DNA from: Aegilops tauschii subsp. strangulata
Lineage: Eukaryota > Streptophyta > Magnoliopsida > Poales > Poaceae
Assembly: GCF_002575655.3 (NCBI RefSeq)
Contig: NC_053037.3
Location: 323,605,294 to 323,669,293 of the forward strand
Direction of reading: 5' to 3'
Length of the DNA stretch: 64,000 nt
This document shows, one piece after another, positions 1 through 11,750 of this stretch. A model generated the notes under the pieces. That model did not search any database, had not been told where the DNA came from, and saw only the letters and a program-made list of their open reading frames with translations. Within the stretch, counting starts at the first letter, position 1; every line of letters begins with the position of its first letter. The translations under genes were made by a program, and so were the position numbers.

Positions 1-1607
1 AGGGCTGCCCCTCCACCTCTATTTATAGGAAATCCCAAGGGGGTAGGGTAGTTTCACAAAAAACCCAAAATGCACATGAATGAAGTCCTTCCACAAGGAC
101 CTAGGAGTGAAACCAAGGAACAAGAGGGTCCCCAAGGGGGGATACCCCATGTGGCCGGCCACACCCTCATGAGGGGCCCAAAAAATGGCTCCTATCCATC
201 CATGTCATCCCCAAGATCTTTTGGAGCAAAGCCCCAAAAGGTGGCTTTCCATAAAGTAACCATAAAGCTGATTTTCACTATTCACGACGACATTTTTCAG
301 CGTCTGATCGAACTGAAAATATTTATGTGGGCTAAGAACATTTCCAGTACCCACTAAAATGATTTTCAACGCGTTCCGAAACAATTCCGGTTTTAGTGAT
401 TTTCATCTGCGAAACGCATATGAAGTGGCTCCGGCAGCTCCAGAACATTTCCGGTTTTTATCTCAGAAAATTCCAAAAAGCTTCCAGAATGATTCTGGCA
501 TCCTCCAAGAATTATCAGGCATGTGCCGAAACCAATTTGACTTAATGGTGTATCCCGAAACAACTTTTCGGTATCATCGAAACTTATCCGATGACCTCTC
601 TCTGCGGTACGATTCCGCTGTCCGAAACTTTTCGGTGTCCGAAACTTTTTCGGTGATTTTCTCTCAGACTCCCTGTCTAGTATTCAGCAGATAGATGACC
701 CTTAAGTGTGTGACCCTATAGGTTCGGTGAAGTATAGACATGACCCGGAACCCCTTCCGATCAATGATCAACATCGGAGCCATGGACACCCATATTGACC
801 CCTATACCCACACGAATAAATATTCGAGTGAACCTCCAGTTGTCGTGTGCTATTCCTATTGCTTCGCGATATGTTACAAATACCCGAGGTGAGACATGTG
901 GGCATTCCCGTGGATCAACAACTTGTCCACTATGCTAGTTACCTCGTTACCGGTATTGTTCTCTTTTCTCGTTATCGTGTTCCGGCATCCCCGTGATCAA
1001 ATCACAAAGTGTCTGGCCAGACGATGATGGATACCGTAACACCGAGAGGGCCCAGAGATATCTCTCCATCGTCGGAGGAGCAAATCCCAATCTTGAGCTA
1101 TCAAGTTACTTGACACACTTTTCCATGAACCCGTAAACCACCGTAATAGCCACCCATTTACGGATGACGTTTAACAAACCCCAAAGTTCATGAAGCAAGC
1201 ATGAAGAAACTCGATACTCTCATGGTCTAAGGAATCATGCAAACGTTAACCATCTCTGTGTTATGTACCAATAAACTTGTGACGAATGAATCTTATAGCA
1301 TAACATCATGCCGGGTCGATTCAACACAAATGTTCTCTTAACATTATGCCCTCAAGGTTGCTGACATAGACATGCCCATGATCAGGAAAACATAACCATC
1401 ATGCAACACTTGAGCTAGTCTTAGAGGCCAGACTAGGAATACATTTTACCGTTTATTATTCCACACGTGCATATGAGTCTTCCTCCGAGCCTCGTGGTTA
1501 TTGCAGACTCGAGAACCATAGCAGTTATAGCATGGAACATAAACATAATTATGAACTCGGAGATAAATAATATCATTTATTATTGCCTCTAGGGCATATC
1601 TCCTACA
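1..1607 (-). repeat. 3' LTR of Copia 1 (partial)
   Basis: It is collinear with 7435-9041 without any gap. By eye I see six substitutions, all transitions, at 278, 372, 782, 858, 1137 and 1140. The first 563 bp of the LTR (in plus-strand order) lie outside the window. The short ORFs at 70-357 and 359-694 recur in the other LTR and are not genes. Confidence 0.93.
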
Positions 1608-4600
1608 GACTCCCACTTGCACTAGAGTCAATAATCTAGTTAATGCTAATGCACTTTACACCTGTGGCACACCGGTGTAAATATGCTTCGCTTGTGGTAT
1701 AGCCTGATGTCCAACGGATTTGACGACTTCAGTTCCGTGTGTATCTTTGCATGTCCTCGCGTTTTCACGTTTTCACAAAATTCATATTTTGTGTGGACTT
1801 GGCTTTGTATGTATGTGAATCACAGGTCGAACCTGGATTCCTCAGACTGAGTTTTGGAGCAACTACCTGCAGTAGTGTCCCATTGTCAAAAGCCATCTTG
1901 GAACTATACTAAGTTCATGAATGAACTATATGATTCAACATCTTCTTTGTCGCTTCTAAAGCGTCAACATACTTAGCCCTTGTTATAGAATTCGCCACAG
2001 TAACTAGTTTGAACAAATTCCAACTAACTGTGCCACCACATTGTGTGTTACACAAAACGCTTAACTTAAATCGAAAATCGCACGGTGAAAAGATGAAGAC
2101 TATCGATGTAACATTTTACAACGAACTCTTCATGATCTCCGCTTGCAAGAAAACATATCATCAGTACTTAATCTTGTACTCAATGACATCTTTCACTGTT
2201 GTCCCACGATCAGTACTTTGATCACTTTAGTATCCATACTCGCAACACCTTGAGAGTATCGGACATATCTGGTTGTTTTACATACCATGGAATACATGAT
2301 TAATCCAAACACAAAAGTGTGTGGAATCTGCATCATGTATTTTACTCATCAGTGTTTTGGGACACCGAGTCTTGCAAAAACTCCTTCCATGTGACTTTGG
2401 CAAGAATCACTCCTTGGCGTTTTAAATGCTAAAAGGTTTTAGCATCTTGTCAATATGTATTCATTGCTTAGCCCCATTAGGTTAATCTATCTCCATAGAT
2501 CATCATGCCTAATATTGAGGCTATTTAGCCTAAGCACTTCATCGAAAAACTATTTTCAAATGAAGTCCTAATTCGTGTCAGGAAATTTATTTCCAATTAC
2601 CAATGTGCCAAGCACATAAGGTTTTTAGAAATATTATTACGCTCCCACTTACTTTCTTGAATTACAAGCATCTTCGTTACCCATTGATGAACTCAAAACC
2701 CCTTTGACCCTTTCATCAAAACACGAAGATTCCAACTCCACTTTGCTCTCTTCTGTCCATTGCTGGAACTCTGAAGTTTGCATACCTACTAGCATCCTCT
2801 GGATCGACAAATTACTTTGGACTGTATCATATACAAGTCCTAGCTTTCATTTCCATCAGATGGAAATCCTTTTATCATCCATGTTTCATATCTCATGATT
2901 GAAATATGTATTAATTGCTAGTTCAACCCGAACCGACTTTAAGCATCGCTACGATGAAAACAACCTCATCGTAGTCAACTCTTGAACTTGTTATTTCAAC
3001 AAGTCGAGCTTTATGGATAAAACATTTTATCCGTATCAGTTTTAAGTTCCATAAATATTCTTTAGACTCTAAGTCTTCCGAAAGGTGTATCAAGGTTTTA
3101 ACCTTGAATCACTTATATGGAAACTAACTCGGGTTGTATTGGCATTTAGCCAATTCCGGAGTCAGGGCCCATCAACGCTTCCTTGTGTATCATAGGTATA
3201 ATGTTGTCTAACAACAATATCTCGTTTGCGCACCTGAGAGGTTTGCACGAGCCTTGCCTACGTGGTTCAGCTGCAAGTTCGACCAAAGTTCATACATTTT
3301 ATTGTAGAGACTTCCGTATCAGTCGCGGTAGGAAACTCTGGAATTACTTCCAAGGTCTCTTTCCTTTGATCTGATGACGTAGATACTATTTATCTCGTCG
3401 AGTTGCACTATTCTCCCACTCACCTTTTTGAAAGAACCATTCTTTTTAAAAGCACACCGTTTCACGGCAAAACTATTTGCCTCGGTATAGTGAGGGAGGA
3501 ATACCCAACATTTTGGTATAACCTACAAAGTAGCACTTGTCTGATTTGGAATAGGTTTGTAACCTTTTACACAAGCCCCATATTCCAAATGTTAAGAAAA
3601 GATATAACATGGTTGGGCGTACCATACCATGGCTTCATTTCAACAGACCCGATGTAGCTCTTTTCAGTGTAAAAGCCGCAGTCTCTAAAGCATCACTTTA
3701 AAAGGGATAATGGCAAATTTATTTATGTCATCTTTCACCTTACCATGTCATAAATGGTTTGATTACATCTCCACAGACTTTCCACTTGCAGTGGTGTTCC
3801 GGGAGGTGCAAGTTATGAAACCCCTTTCACAACTCATCAGACATTCGCTAAACATGTAACTCAAATATTCCTTTGTGCAATCAAATTGCAGAAACATAAT
3901 TTTCTTGTTACAATAACTTCTACTTCATTTTTGAGAACCTTTCGAATGATTTCAAAAGATCCAGACTTACGTCTCATCAAGTAAATATCCATATATCTAC
4001 TTGAGTCATTTCAGAAGATAAATAAATCCACCACTAACAACACTTATCGGACTACACACATCAAATGTATGATCACTAATAAGTTTGTTGTTCGTTCCTT
4101 ATGGCATGTGAACGGTATTTTAGTCACTTCACTTTTCGGAGGAAAGTTGCAAGTGTCAGATGATTCAAAATCAAGAAGACTTCAAAATCCATCATAATGG
4201 AATTTTCCATGCGGTTTCTCCAATGTGACCAAATGTAGTGCCACACTTGTGTGGTATTCTTTTAGTCTTGCGACATTTAGCGTCAGTGTTATGGATGTAT
4301 CATATTACCATCAATATTCATAACATACATGCCATCTTGGATGGAAGCATGGCCCTTCATGTTATTCATAATACTTAACAACAATTGTTGTTTTTATGAA
4401 CAACTCTTTTGCAACAAACATTGTGCAATGGGCTAGAGTGTATGAAACTCTAAAATGAATTATGAAAGTAAACCCAGAGGTATTGTATTATTATCAATAT
4501 TCATAACATACATCTCATTCATAATGAAAGTATGGCCCTTGTGTTATTCATAACATCGAACATGAAAAGTTCTCTTATGAACAACCTTCTTGCAAGATAC

Positions 4601-6856
4601 CTTATGCAATGGGATAGAGTTTGTAAAACTCTAAATGAATTATGAAAATAAATACAGACGGCAATACACCGATGGAAGGTATAGTAACATTTACTATGTT
4701 CCTTGTGTATACCTTAACCTCATTTCTAGCTAGTCTTTCAGGCCATAGTAGTTCTTACATCGAGTTGCAACAGAATGCAATCGAGCGGGCAATTTTGTGA
4801 TGAACTCACAATACCCAAGAATTAGTGATTAACATGTTTAACCATAATTCGCAAGAACTATATCTTTGACCAGCCTTCTATACATCAAAAACTTGTATGA
4901 CATTCATACATGAGCTGGATATTCCAGTCTTCTTTCCTTTTGCCTTTATACTTCTAACAGTTTAACTTTTAGTATTTCTCCTACTCGCAAAAGAAGCACC
5001 CAACTTAAGAGTGGCGTTAGCCCCGGACTTCCTAGGCGTGTAAGTCATACTAACACCCTTTGGACACTTCCTTTCTCTTTAAGTTGTTGTTTTATTCACC
5101 TTTCATTATATGACAGGCATTCTTCTGGATCCCTTTCCCAACAGTCAAATGCATAGTAAACACTTTTACTAATACTTGCAAACAAACATTGCTTTGTTTG
5201 TATCTGAAAATAATTTTCAGTTCCATGAATATCATATAACTATCCCAACTTTTGAAGTTTGGGTTTCATGGAAGCAAACATATTGCACTTGACTGAAACA
5301 GAATTATAGCTTTTGGATCGAAGGACGAGAGTCACATGATCCATAGCTTTAGCGGGAGGATACGGAAAGCATGCGATAGGACAAAGTCCTTCTCGGCACT
5401 TTTGAGGACAATCCTCATATTACGTTACCAATCGTAAAGTTTTAACCAGATATTTAACAGTTATTCAATTTTAATAGGGAAGGTGGAAATGCGGGCCATT
5501 ATTCTACAACTATTATGCAAAAAACACTTAGACAGTGTTCATAATTAATTGCACTGAGAATTAAACATGTTAATTCAATAGTGCGCTCCCACTCAAATCA
5601 ATATCTCTCACAATTAATTTTGAGTGATACAAGATCCAGACTTCAATTCATCGCCATAGAATCATCATCTCATAACGGGAATTTTAATCGGTAGGCCAAC
5701 TTGCCGATCACATCTCTATGTGACTCTTGCTCATCTTTCGATGCGTGTGTTCCGAGCTCAGGACGATCCTGCCATGAAAGTCAAGACAACCAAGTGATCT
5801 TGCTGCGAGGTCTGACCTCACCCGCCTCACACTTCTCTAATCGTTCGTACCCATGCATCCATGGCGCACCTCGAAAAGATAGGTGCCGTGACGGTGCTAC
5901 ACTTGGGAGAACACTAACTACTTGATATTTTAAGTGAGAGATCACCCTAATAAAAGCGACTACCGTGCAATCAAGAAGGGTGCATCATAAGGGATAAACA
6001 TCTCAGGCAATTCATAATAGCATGATATGGTATAGCCCTTTCTGACGGAGAAGTATTTCATTTCTTCGTCTTCGGCATTCGCGTCGGTGTTCACCTTTGC
6101 GAAGATTGCCACCACCTTGTCGATGCACCAGATAATGTTGCTATCTCTATAGCTAACAAAATAATGCATTACAACAAGGTTGACACGCAGGTCATTAAAG
6201 TGCAATCATATGGCTCCAGCCATCATGCCGAATCATGACACACAGGTCATGTTAATCAAATTACATCATATAGTCATCTCATACATAATCGAATTAGTAT
6301 GAGCACTGCTATACCACATCACATGCACATCCTGCAAAACCAAGTTAGACGCCTCTAATCGGTTTATGCAAAATTTATTTTACGTGGCTTCTAAGGTTTT
6401 GACTTAAACCGCAGCGACCAACGTTCATCATCAAGTATGATTATTCAGGTTGCTAGATTAACATCTCGGGGTGTATGAAACACGGGATAATTAAATCTCG
6501 AGCCCCATACTAAACTTCGTCATACGCATGACCCCCGTGCAGATCATATCTGCAATGCCCTTTCATCTGCGAATTTCATCTTTCTTTTGACTACGGTAGA
6601 ACCCAAAGAACTGATAGCACTTCCATGATCAATCAGGATCACGGATTGCCAGAACTTTGTCAAATTCCACCATGCTGTCTCGAGATTGAGCAAACGCAAA
6701 TTCTAGGGAAGCAACAAGAACCTCGGGTAACAGATTTCATCTGTCACCCGCATAAATAATTTTCAGCAATAGATCTCATCTACTACCTAATTATATTATG
6801 CAATACCCATACATCTCCATGTATTCTAGATCGAAACCTGCATCTACGCATAGCAC
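1608..6856 (-). pseudogene. Decayed pol-derived interior of Copia 1
   Basis: There is no ORF above about 85 codons on the coding (minus) strand, so no functional protein is made here. Traces of pol remain. For example 2935-3000 resembles the reverse-transcriptase region at 26758-26830 of Copia 2, 3640-3720 resembles 27520-27610 (integrase C-terminal part), and 4030-4140 resembles 27915-28015 (integrase). The order is kept, so this is a deeply mutated copia pol and not unrelated filler. The part from about 4300 to 6850 holds nothing I can assign. Near-identical LTRs around such a dead interior point to mobilisation by proteins supplied in trans. Confidence 0.7.
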
Positions 6857-6870
6857 GGCTCTTGATGCCA
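6857..6870 (-). other. Primer-binding site of Copia 1
   Basis: On minus the site reads TGGCATCAAGAGCC, one base from the end of the 5' LTR. It resembles TGGTATCAGAGC, the usual complement of the initiator methionine tRNA 3' end in plant Copia elements. This fixes the element's orientation. Confidence 0.8.
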
Positions 6871-7125
6871 CTGTAGGGGAACGCAGCAGAAAACAAAAAA
6901 TTTCCGACCTACGCACCAGCCCAGGACCACTATGGAGACTGCATACATGGTTTGATCTTTTTCGTTACCGACTCGTAGCGCAGCGGGAAGTAGAGTCGAT
7001 GACGATCGGCGGTGCAGATCCCCGCAGCTAGGATTTACAACCTCCCAACCGCGAGGATGTATACCCTCATCTGCTCCTCAGACAGCCCTCCAGGAGGCGG
7101 TCGAACAGCCCCCCGGACGGTGTCG

Positions 7126-7230
7126 CGGACAGCCCTTCGGGAAGACCTTCGAAACTCGAACGGTCACTCGGACAGCCCTTCGGGAGGACCTTCGAAACTC
7201 GGACGGTCACGCGGACAGCCCTTCGGGAGG
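7126..7230 (-). repeat. 43-bp tandem repeat in Copia 1 LTR
   Basis: The unit CGGACAGCCCTTCGGGA recurs at 7126, 7169 and 7212, a strict 43-bp period with few mismatches. It lies downstream of the TATA box in the minus sense, so it would be in the transcribed leader. The matching part of the other LTR is outside the window. Confidence 0.8.
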
Positions 7231-7452
7231 CACTCACGAACTAAGACCGAAACTACGATCTCTCTACAGAGTTGCACACATACGGTGTCATCTATCCGGC
7301 AGGGCTTCGCCGTCCAGAACTAGTTCCTGCCGGAACCCAGACAGCCTTACGGCCCTACGAAACTCTTTTCGTGGGAGGGAGAGAAGAAGCCAGATAATGC
7401 ATGGCATGTGTATGAGAGCAAGGGATGATTGTGGAGGGCTGCCCCTCCACCT

Positions 7453-7462
7453 CTATTTATAG
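7453..7462 (-). promoter_or_regulatory. LTR TATA box, Copia 1
   Basis: On minus it reads CTATAAATAG, close to the plant TATA consensus. It lies inside the 5' LTR about 580 bp from its inner end. An identical copy lies at 19-28 in the 3' LTR. Confidence 0.65.
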
Positions 7463-9041
7463 GAAATCCCAAGGGGGTAGGGTAGTTTCACAAAAAACCC
7501 AAAATGCACATGAATGAAGTCCTTCCACAAGGACCTAGGAGTGAAACCAAGGAACAAGAGGGTCCCCAAGGGGGGATACCCCATGTGGCCGGCCACACCC
7601 TCATGAGGGGCCCAAAAAATGGCTCCTATCCATCCATGTCATCCCCAAGATCTTTTGGAGCAAAGCCCCAAAAGGTGGCTTTCCATAAAGTAACCATAAA
7701 GCTGATTTTCATTATTCACGACGACATTTTTCAGCGTCTGATCGAACTGAAAATATTTATGTGGGCTAAGAACATTTCCAGTACCCACTAAAATGATTTT
7801 CAACGTGTTCCGAAACAATTCCGGTTTTAGTGATTTTCATCTGCGAAACGCATATGAAGTGGCTCCGGCAGCTCCAGAACATTTCCGGTTTTTATCTCAG
7901 AAAATTCCAAAAAGCTTCCAGAATGATTCTGGCATCCTCCAAGAATTATCAGGCATGTGCCGAAACCAATTTGACTTAATGGTGTATCCCGAAACAACTT
8001 TTCGGTATCATCGAAACTTATCCGATGACCTCTCTCTGCGGTACGATTCCGCTGTCCGAAACTTTTCGGTGTCCGAAACTTTTTCGGTGATTTTCTCTCA
8101 GACTCCCTGTCTAGTATTCAGCAGATAGATGACCCTTAAGTGTGTGACCCTATAGGTTCGGTGAAGTATAGACATGACCCGGAACCCCTTCCGATCAATG
8201 ATCAACATCGGAGCCGTGGACACCCATATTGACCCCTATACCCACACGAATAAATATTCGAGTGAACCTCCAGTTGTCGTGTGCTATTCCTGTTGCTTCG
8301 CGATATGTTACAAATACCCGAGGTGAGACATGTGGGCATTCCCGTGGATCAACAACTTGTCCACTATGCTAGTTACCTCGTTACCGGTATTGTTCTCTTT
8401 TCTCGTTATCGTGTTCCGGCATCCCCGTGATCAAATCACAAAGTGTCTGGCCAGACGATGATGGATACCGTAACACCGAGAGGGCCCAGAGATATCTCTC
8501 CATCGTCGGAGGAGCAAATCCCAATCTTGAGCTATCAAGTTACTTGACACACTTTTCCATGAACCCGTAAGCCGCCGTAATAGCCACCCATTTACGGATG
8601 ACGTTTAACAAACCCCAAAGTTCATGAAGCAAGCATGAAGAAACTCGATACTCTCATGGTCTAAGGAATCATGCAAACGTTAACCATCTCTGTGTTATGT
8701 ACCAATAAACTTGTGACGAATGAATCTTATAGCATAACATCATGCCGGGTCGATTCAACACAAATGTTCTCTTAACATTATGCCCTCAAGGTTGCTGACA
8801 TAGACATGCCCATGATCAGGAAAACATAACCATCATGCAACACTTGAGCTAGTCTTAGAGGCCAGACTAGGAATACATTTTACCGTTTATTATTCCACAC
8901 GTGCATATGAGTCTTCCTCCGAGCCTCGTGGTTATTGCAGACTCGAGAACCATAGCAGTTATAGCATGGAACATAAACATAATTATGAACTCGGAGATAA
9001 ATAATATCATTTATTATTGCCTCTAGGGCATATCTCCTACA

Positions 9042-10229
9042 TTCTGGATCATCTACTTCGCACACATGCAATATGTAGAGAGATCCTCCTTTCGATTATT
9101 GTTCGAGTGATCATTTGTGGGGTGGTTCGAGGGAGTTCAAGAATGACCTACACCAACTCTTGTTCCGCTACAACTCAAAGTTGGCAACGATCCGATCGAA
9201 CCATGTATGAATCTTCATAGTGATCCCGGTTCTTGATTCGAGAGGGTTTGTTTTCTAGTACGATTCCCACCATGGTATCCCCCCGTCATACGACTTTATG
9301 AAATTACATGAGATCTTGGACTAGTAGCCTTTTCTAGACTTAGTTGCATGAATATTTTCCTACGTTCCACTGTTAGCTTGCGAGTACATTCAACATACTC
9401 AACTGGCTTGTTGTTTTGGCTTGACCTTGGAGACAACCAACAGATGGAAGAGTACAACGACGATGTCTTGGTGGGCTAGATTATTCTCTGAGTGAGCTTT
9501 CTTGTAGCATTAGCAGTTTGATGGGGGGCCATGTTGAAGTTGAAGATGTGTTTCTACTTCACTTGTTTTGAAGACTTGCCTAGTGGCAAATGTTGTAAAA
9601 CTTGGTCCATGAGGACCCTTTTTGTGTAAGACATGATACCTGTATGTAAACTTTGATAACCAGTTTGGCGTGCATCAGTGCCAAGTCGATCCTGGGATCA
9701 TTGTTGCACGTACAATCGGTGGCTTTGGTTAGGTAGACCGGGTCCCTACATCCACATCCCTCTTCCACTTCAACAACGTCGGCAAATACAAGTTAGGAAG
9801 AATCCATCAATGATGTTGTTGCGCAGGAAAGTACATGCATTAGTATTGCCGGTTTCAATATCTTCTTGCATGAAAGCATTACACTAAAAAGGAACAATAC
9901 TATCTATTGACATGGTTGTCAAGGTTGCCTTCTAGACTCTTGTCTCTTTCTTATTTATTTGGAATGCTTTGATTGAACGTATTTGTTTTCATCGATTATG
10001 CTCATACAACACGGTGAGGGGATGCATCGAAAGCAATATGAGCCATGGTCTAAAGAAGGAAAATACACATATCAGTGTTTTCCGTTTCAATATCTTTTTG
10101 CGGGGAAGAGTTATAGTAAGAAAGAACGGCAATAAAAAGATAGTGGTCCCTTGTTGTATAGTTTGTTGCGTGTGCACTCATCCTCGTCCATTGGCTCCCA
10201 CTCCACGTGTATGTACTCTTGTGGGTGCA
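9042..10229. other. Unclassified flanking DNA, left of Gypsy
   Basis: No ORF here looks like a gene; the reading frames are short and unlike any family I know. The motif TTTCAATATCT with similar surroundings occurs twice (about 9857 and 10087), suggesting a diverged repeat. A CCCTACA at about 9744-9750 could be an old LTR end, but I find no partner. The block continues at 19755 after the Gypsy insertion. Confidence 0.5.
10225..10229. other. Target site duplication, left copy (GTGCA)
   Basis: GTGCA directly precedes the 5' LTR and is repeated exactly at 19755-19759 after the 3' LTR. A 5-bp duplication is the norm for Gypsy integrases. Confidence 0.9.
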
Positions 10230-11620
10230 GGATACGTCTCCAACGTATCTACTTTTCCTAACGCTTTTCCTCTTGTTTTGGAGTCTAATTTGCATGATTT
10301 GAATGAAACTAACCCGGACTGACGTTGTTTTCAGCAGAACTACCATGGTGTTGTTTTTGTGCAGAAATAAAAGTTCTCGGAATGGAACAAAACTTTGCGA
10401 GGAATTTTTATACAATAAAAGAGAATTTCTGGAGCCAAGACCTGCCAGAGAGGGGCACCTAGGTGGGCACAACCCACCAGGGCGTGCCCAGGTGGGTTGT
10501 CCCCACCTGGTGGCCCCGCTGACCCTGAACCAATGCTATAAAATCCTATTTTCGGAGAAAAAAATCAGGGCAAAAGAATTATTGCGATCCACGAGACGGA
10601 GCCGCCGCCAAGCCTTGTTCTTCCTCGGGAGGGCAGATCTAGAGTCCGTTTGGGGCTCCAGAGAGGGGGATCTTTGTTCTTCGTCATCACCAACCATTCT
10701 CCATCGCCAATTCCATGATGCTCCCCACCGGGAGTGAGTATTTCCTTCGTAGGCTCGCTGGTCGGTGAGGAGTTGGATGAGATTCATCATGTAATCGAGT
10801 TAGTTTCATTAGGGCTTGATCCCTAGTATCCACTATGTTCTTAGATTAATGTTGCTATGACTTTGCCATGCTTAATGCTTGTCACTTCGGTCCCAGGTGC
10901 CATGATTTCAGATCTGAACCGTTTATGTTATCATCATCATACCCATGTTCTAGATCCGATCTTGCAAGTTATAGTCACCTACTATGTGTTATGATCCGGC
11001 AACCCCGGAGTGAAAACAACCGGGCCCAATCCCGGTGATGACCGTAGTTTGAGGAGTTCATGTATTCACTATGTGTTAATGCTTTGTTCTGGTTCTCTAT
11101 TAAAAGGAGGCCTTAATATCCCTTAGTTTCCAATATGGACCCCGCTGCCACGGGAGGGTAGGACAAAAGATGTCATGCAAGTTCTTTTAATAAAGCACGT
11201 ATGACTATTTACAGAATACATGCCTACATTATATCGATGAACTGGAGCTAGTGCCGAATCGCCCAAGGTTATAACTGTCACATGATGAATATCATCCAAC
11301 AAGTCACCGATCCAAGGCCTACGAATTTATCTCATATTATTCTTGCTAAGTTACTACTGCTGCTATCACTGTTACACTTGCTACAAAATTACTGCTATCA
11401 ATGTTACTCTAAATATTGTTGTTGTCACTACTATCAAAACTATCAAACTACTTTGCTACTGATCACTTTGCTACAGATAATTAATCTATAGGTTGAATTG
11501 ACAACTCAGCTGCTAATACCTTCAAATATTCTTTGGCTCCCCTTGTGTCGAATCTATAAATTTGGGTTGAATACTCTACCCTCGAAAACTGTTGCGATCC
11601 CCTATACTTGTGGGTTATCA
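10230..11620 (+). repeat. 5' LTR of Gypsy element (1391 bp)
   Basis: It aligns with 18341-19754. The first base is G where the 3' LTR has T (GGATAC against TGATAC), so the canonical TG end has mutated. It ends GGGTTATCA. It holds a CCAAT-like motif and TATA box, and a degenerate run of ACT/GCT triplets at 11345-11470. The short ORFs at 9969-10322 and 10303-10737 overlap it and are not genes. Confidence 0.93.
10536..10544 (+). promoter_or_regulatory. LTR TATA box, Gypsy element
   Basis: CTATAAAAT follows an ACCAAT at 10528-10533. The TATA is kept in the 3' LTR near 18667, where the CCAAT has become CCAAC. Transcription would start about 30 bp downstream. Confidence 0.6.
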
Positions 11621-11631
11621 AGACCTTTTTC

Positions 11632-11649
11632 TGGCGCCGCTGCCGGGGA
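11632..11649 (+). other. Primer-binding site (tRNA-Asp type)
   Basis: TGGCGCCGCTGCCGGGGA begins 11 bp after the 5' LTR. It is complementary, with about one mismatch, to the 3' end of plant tRNA-Asp (...CCCCGGCAACGGCGCCA, from memory). This is the usual primer for a large group of grass Gypsy elements. Confidence 0.8.
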
Positions 11650-11750
11650 GCATAGCTATATTTGTTGAGTCACTTGGGATTATTATGAATTTATCACTAT
11701 GAAGAATCTGAAGGATCCTTAGACTAAGATATTTCCCTCAAGCACGAGGA

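Larger units (their letters stand above)
1..9041 (-). mobile_element. Copia-type LTR retrotransposon 1, cut by left window edge
   Basis: Two collinear LTR copies lie exactly 7434 bp apart, at 1-1607 (partial) and 6872-9041 (complete). They flank a 5264-bp interior. The element lies on the minus strand: a primer-binding site resembling the initiator-Met tRNA complement abuts the right LTR, and a purine tract (CAAGTGGGAGTC on minus) abuts the left LTR. The interior has weak collinear similarity to the pol region of the second Copia element, but no long ORF. LTR start and end (TGTAGGAGATATGCCC on minus) recall the BARE/WIS/Angela group; this family name is from memory. The target duplication cannot be checked because the left end is outside the window. 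Confidence 0.9.
6872..9041 (-). repeat. 5' LTR of Copia 1 (complete, 2170 bp)
   Basis: It begins TGTAGGGGAACG and ends TCTCCTACA in plus order, so both ends carry the TGT...ACA signature. It contains a TATA box on minus (7453-7462) and a short tandem repeat (7126-7230). The bases after it are TTCTG, which would be the target duplication to look for beyond the left edge. Confidence 0.93.

Noticed and set aside
70..694. Two ORFs of 95 and 111 codons, repeated at 7504-8128
   Set aside because: They lie within the LTR of Copia 1 and recur only because the LTR is duplicated.
10050..10472. 140-codon minus-strand ORF
   Set aside because: It crosses the Gypsy LTR boundary and target duplication, so it cannot be a real gene.
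11632..11649. Possible tRNA gene fragment
   Set aside because: Only the 3' tRNA-Asp complement is present; position after the LTR shows it is a primer-binding site.
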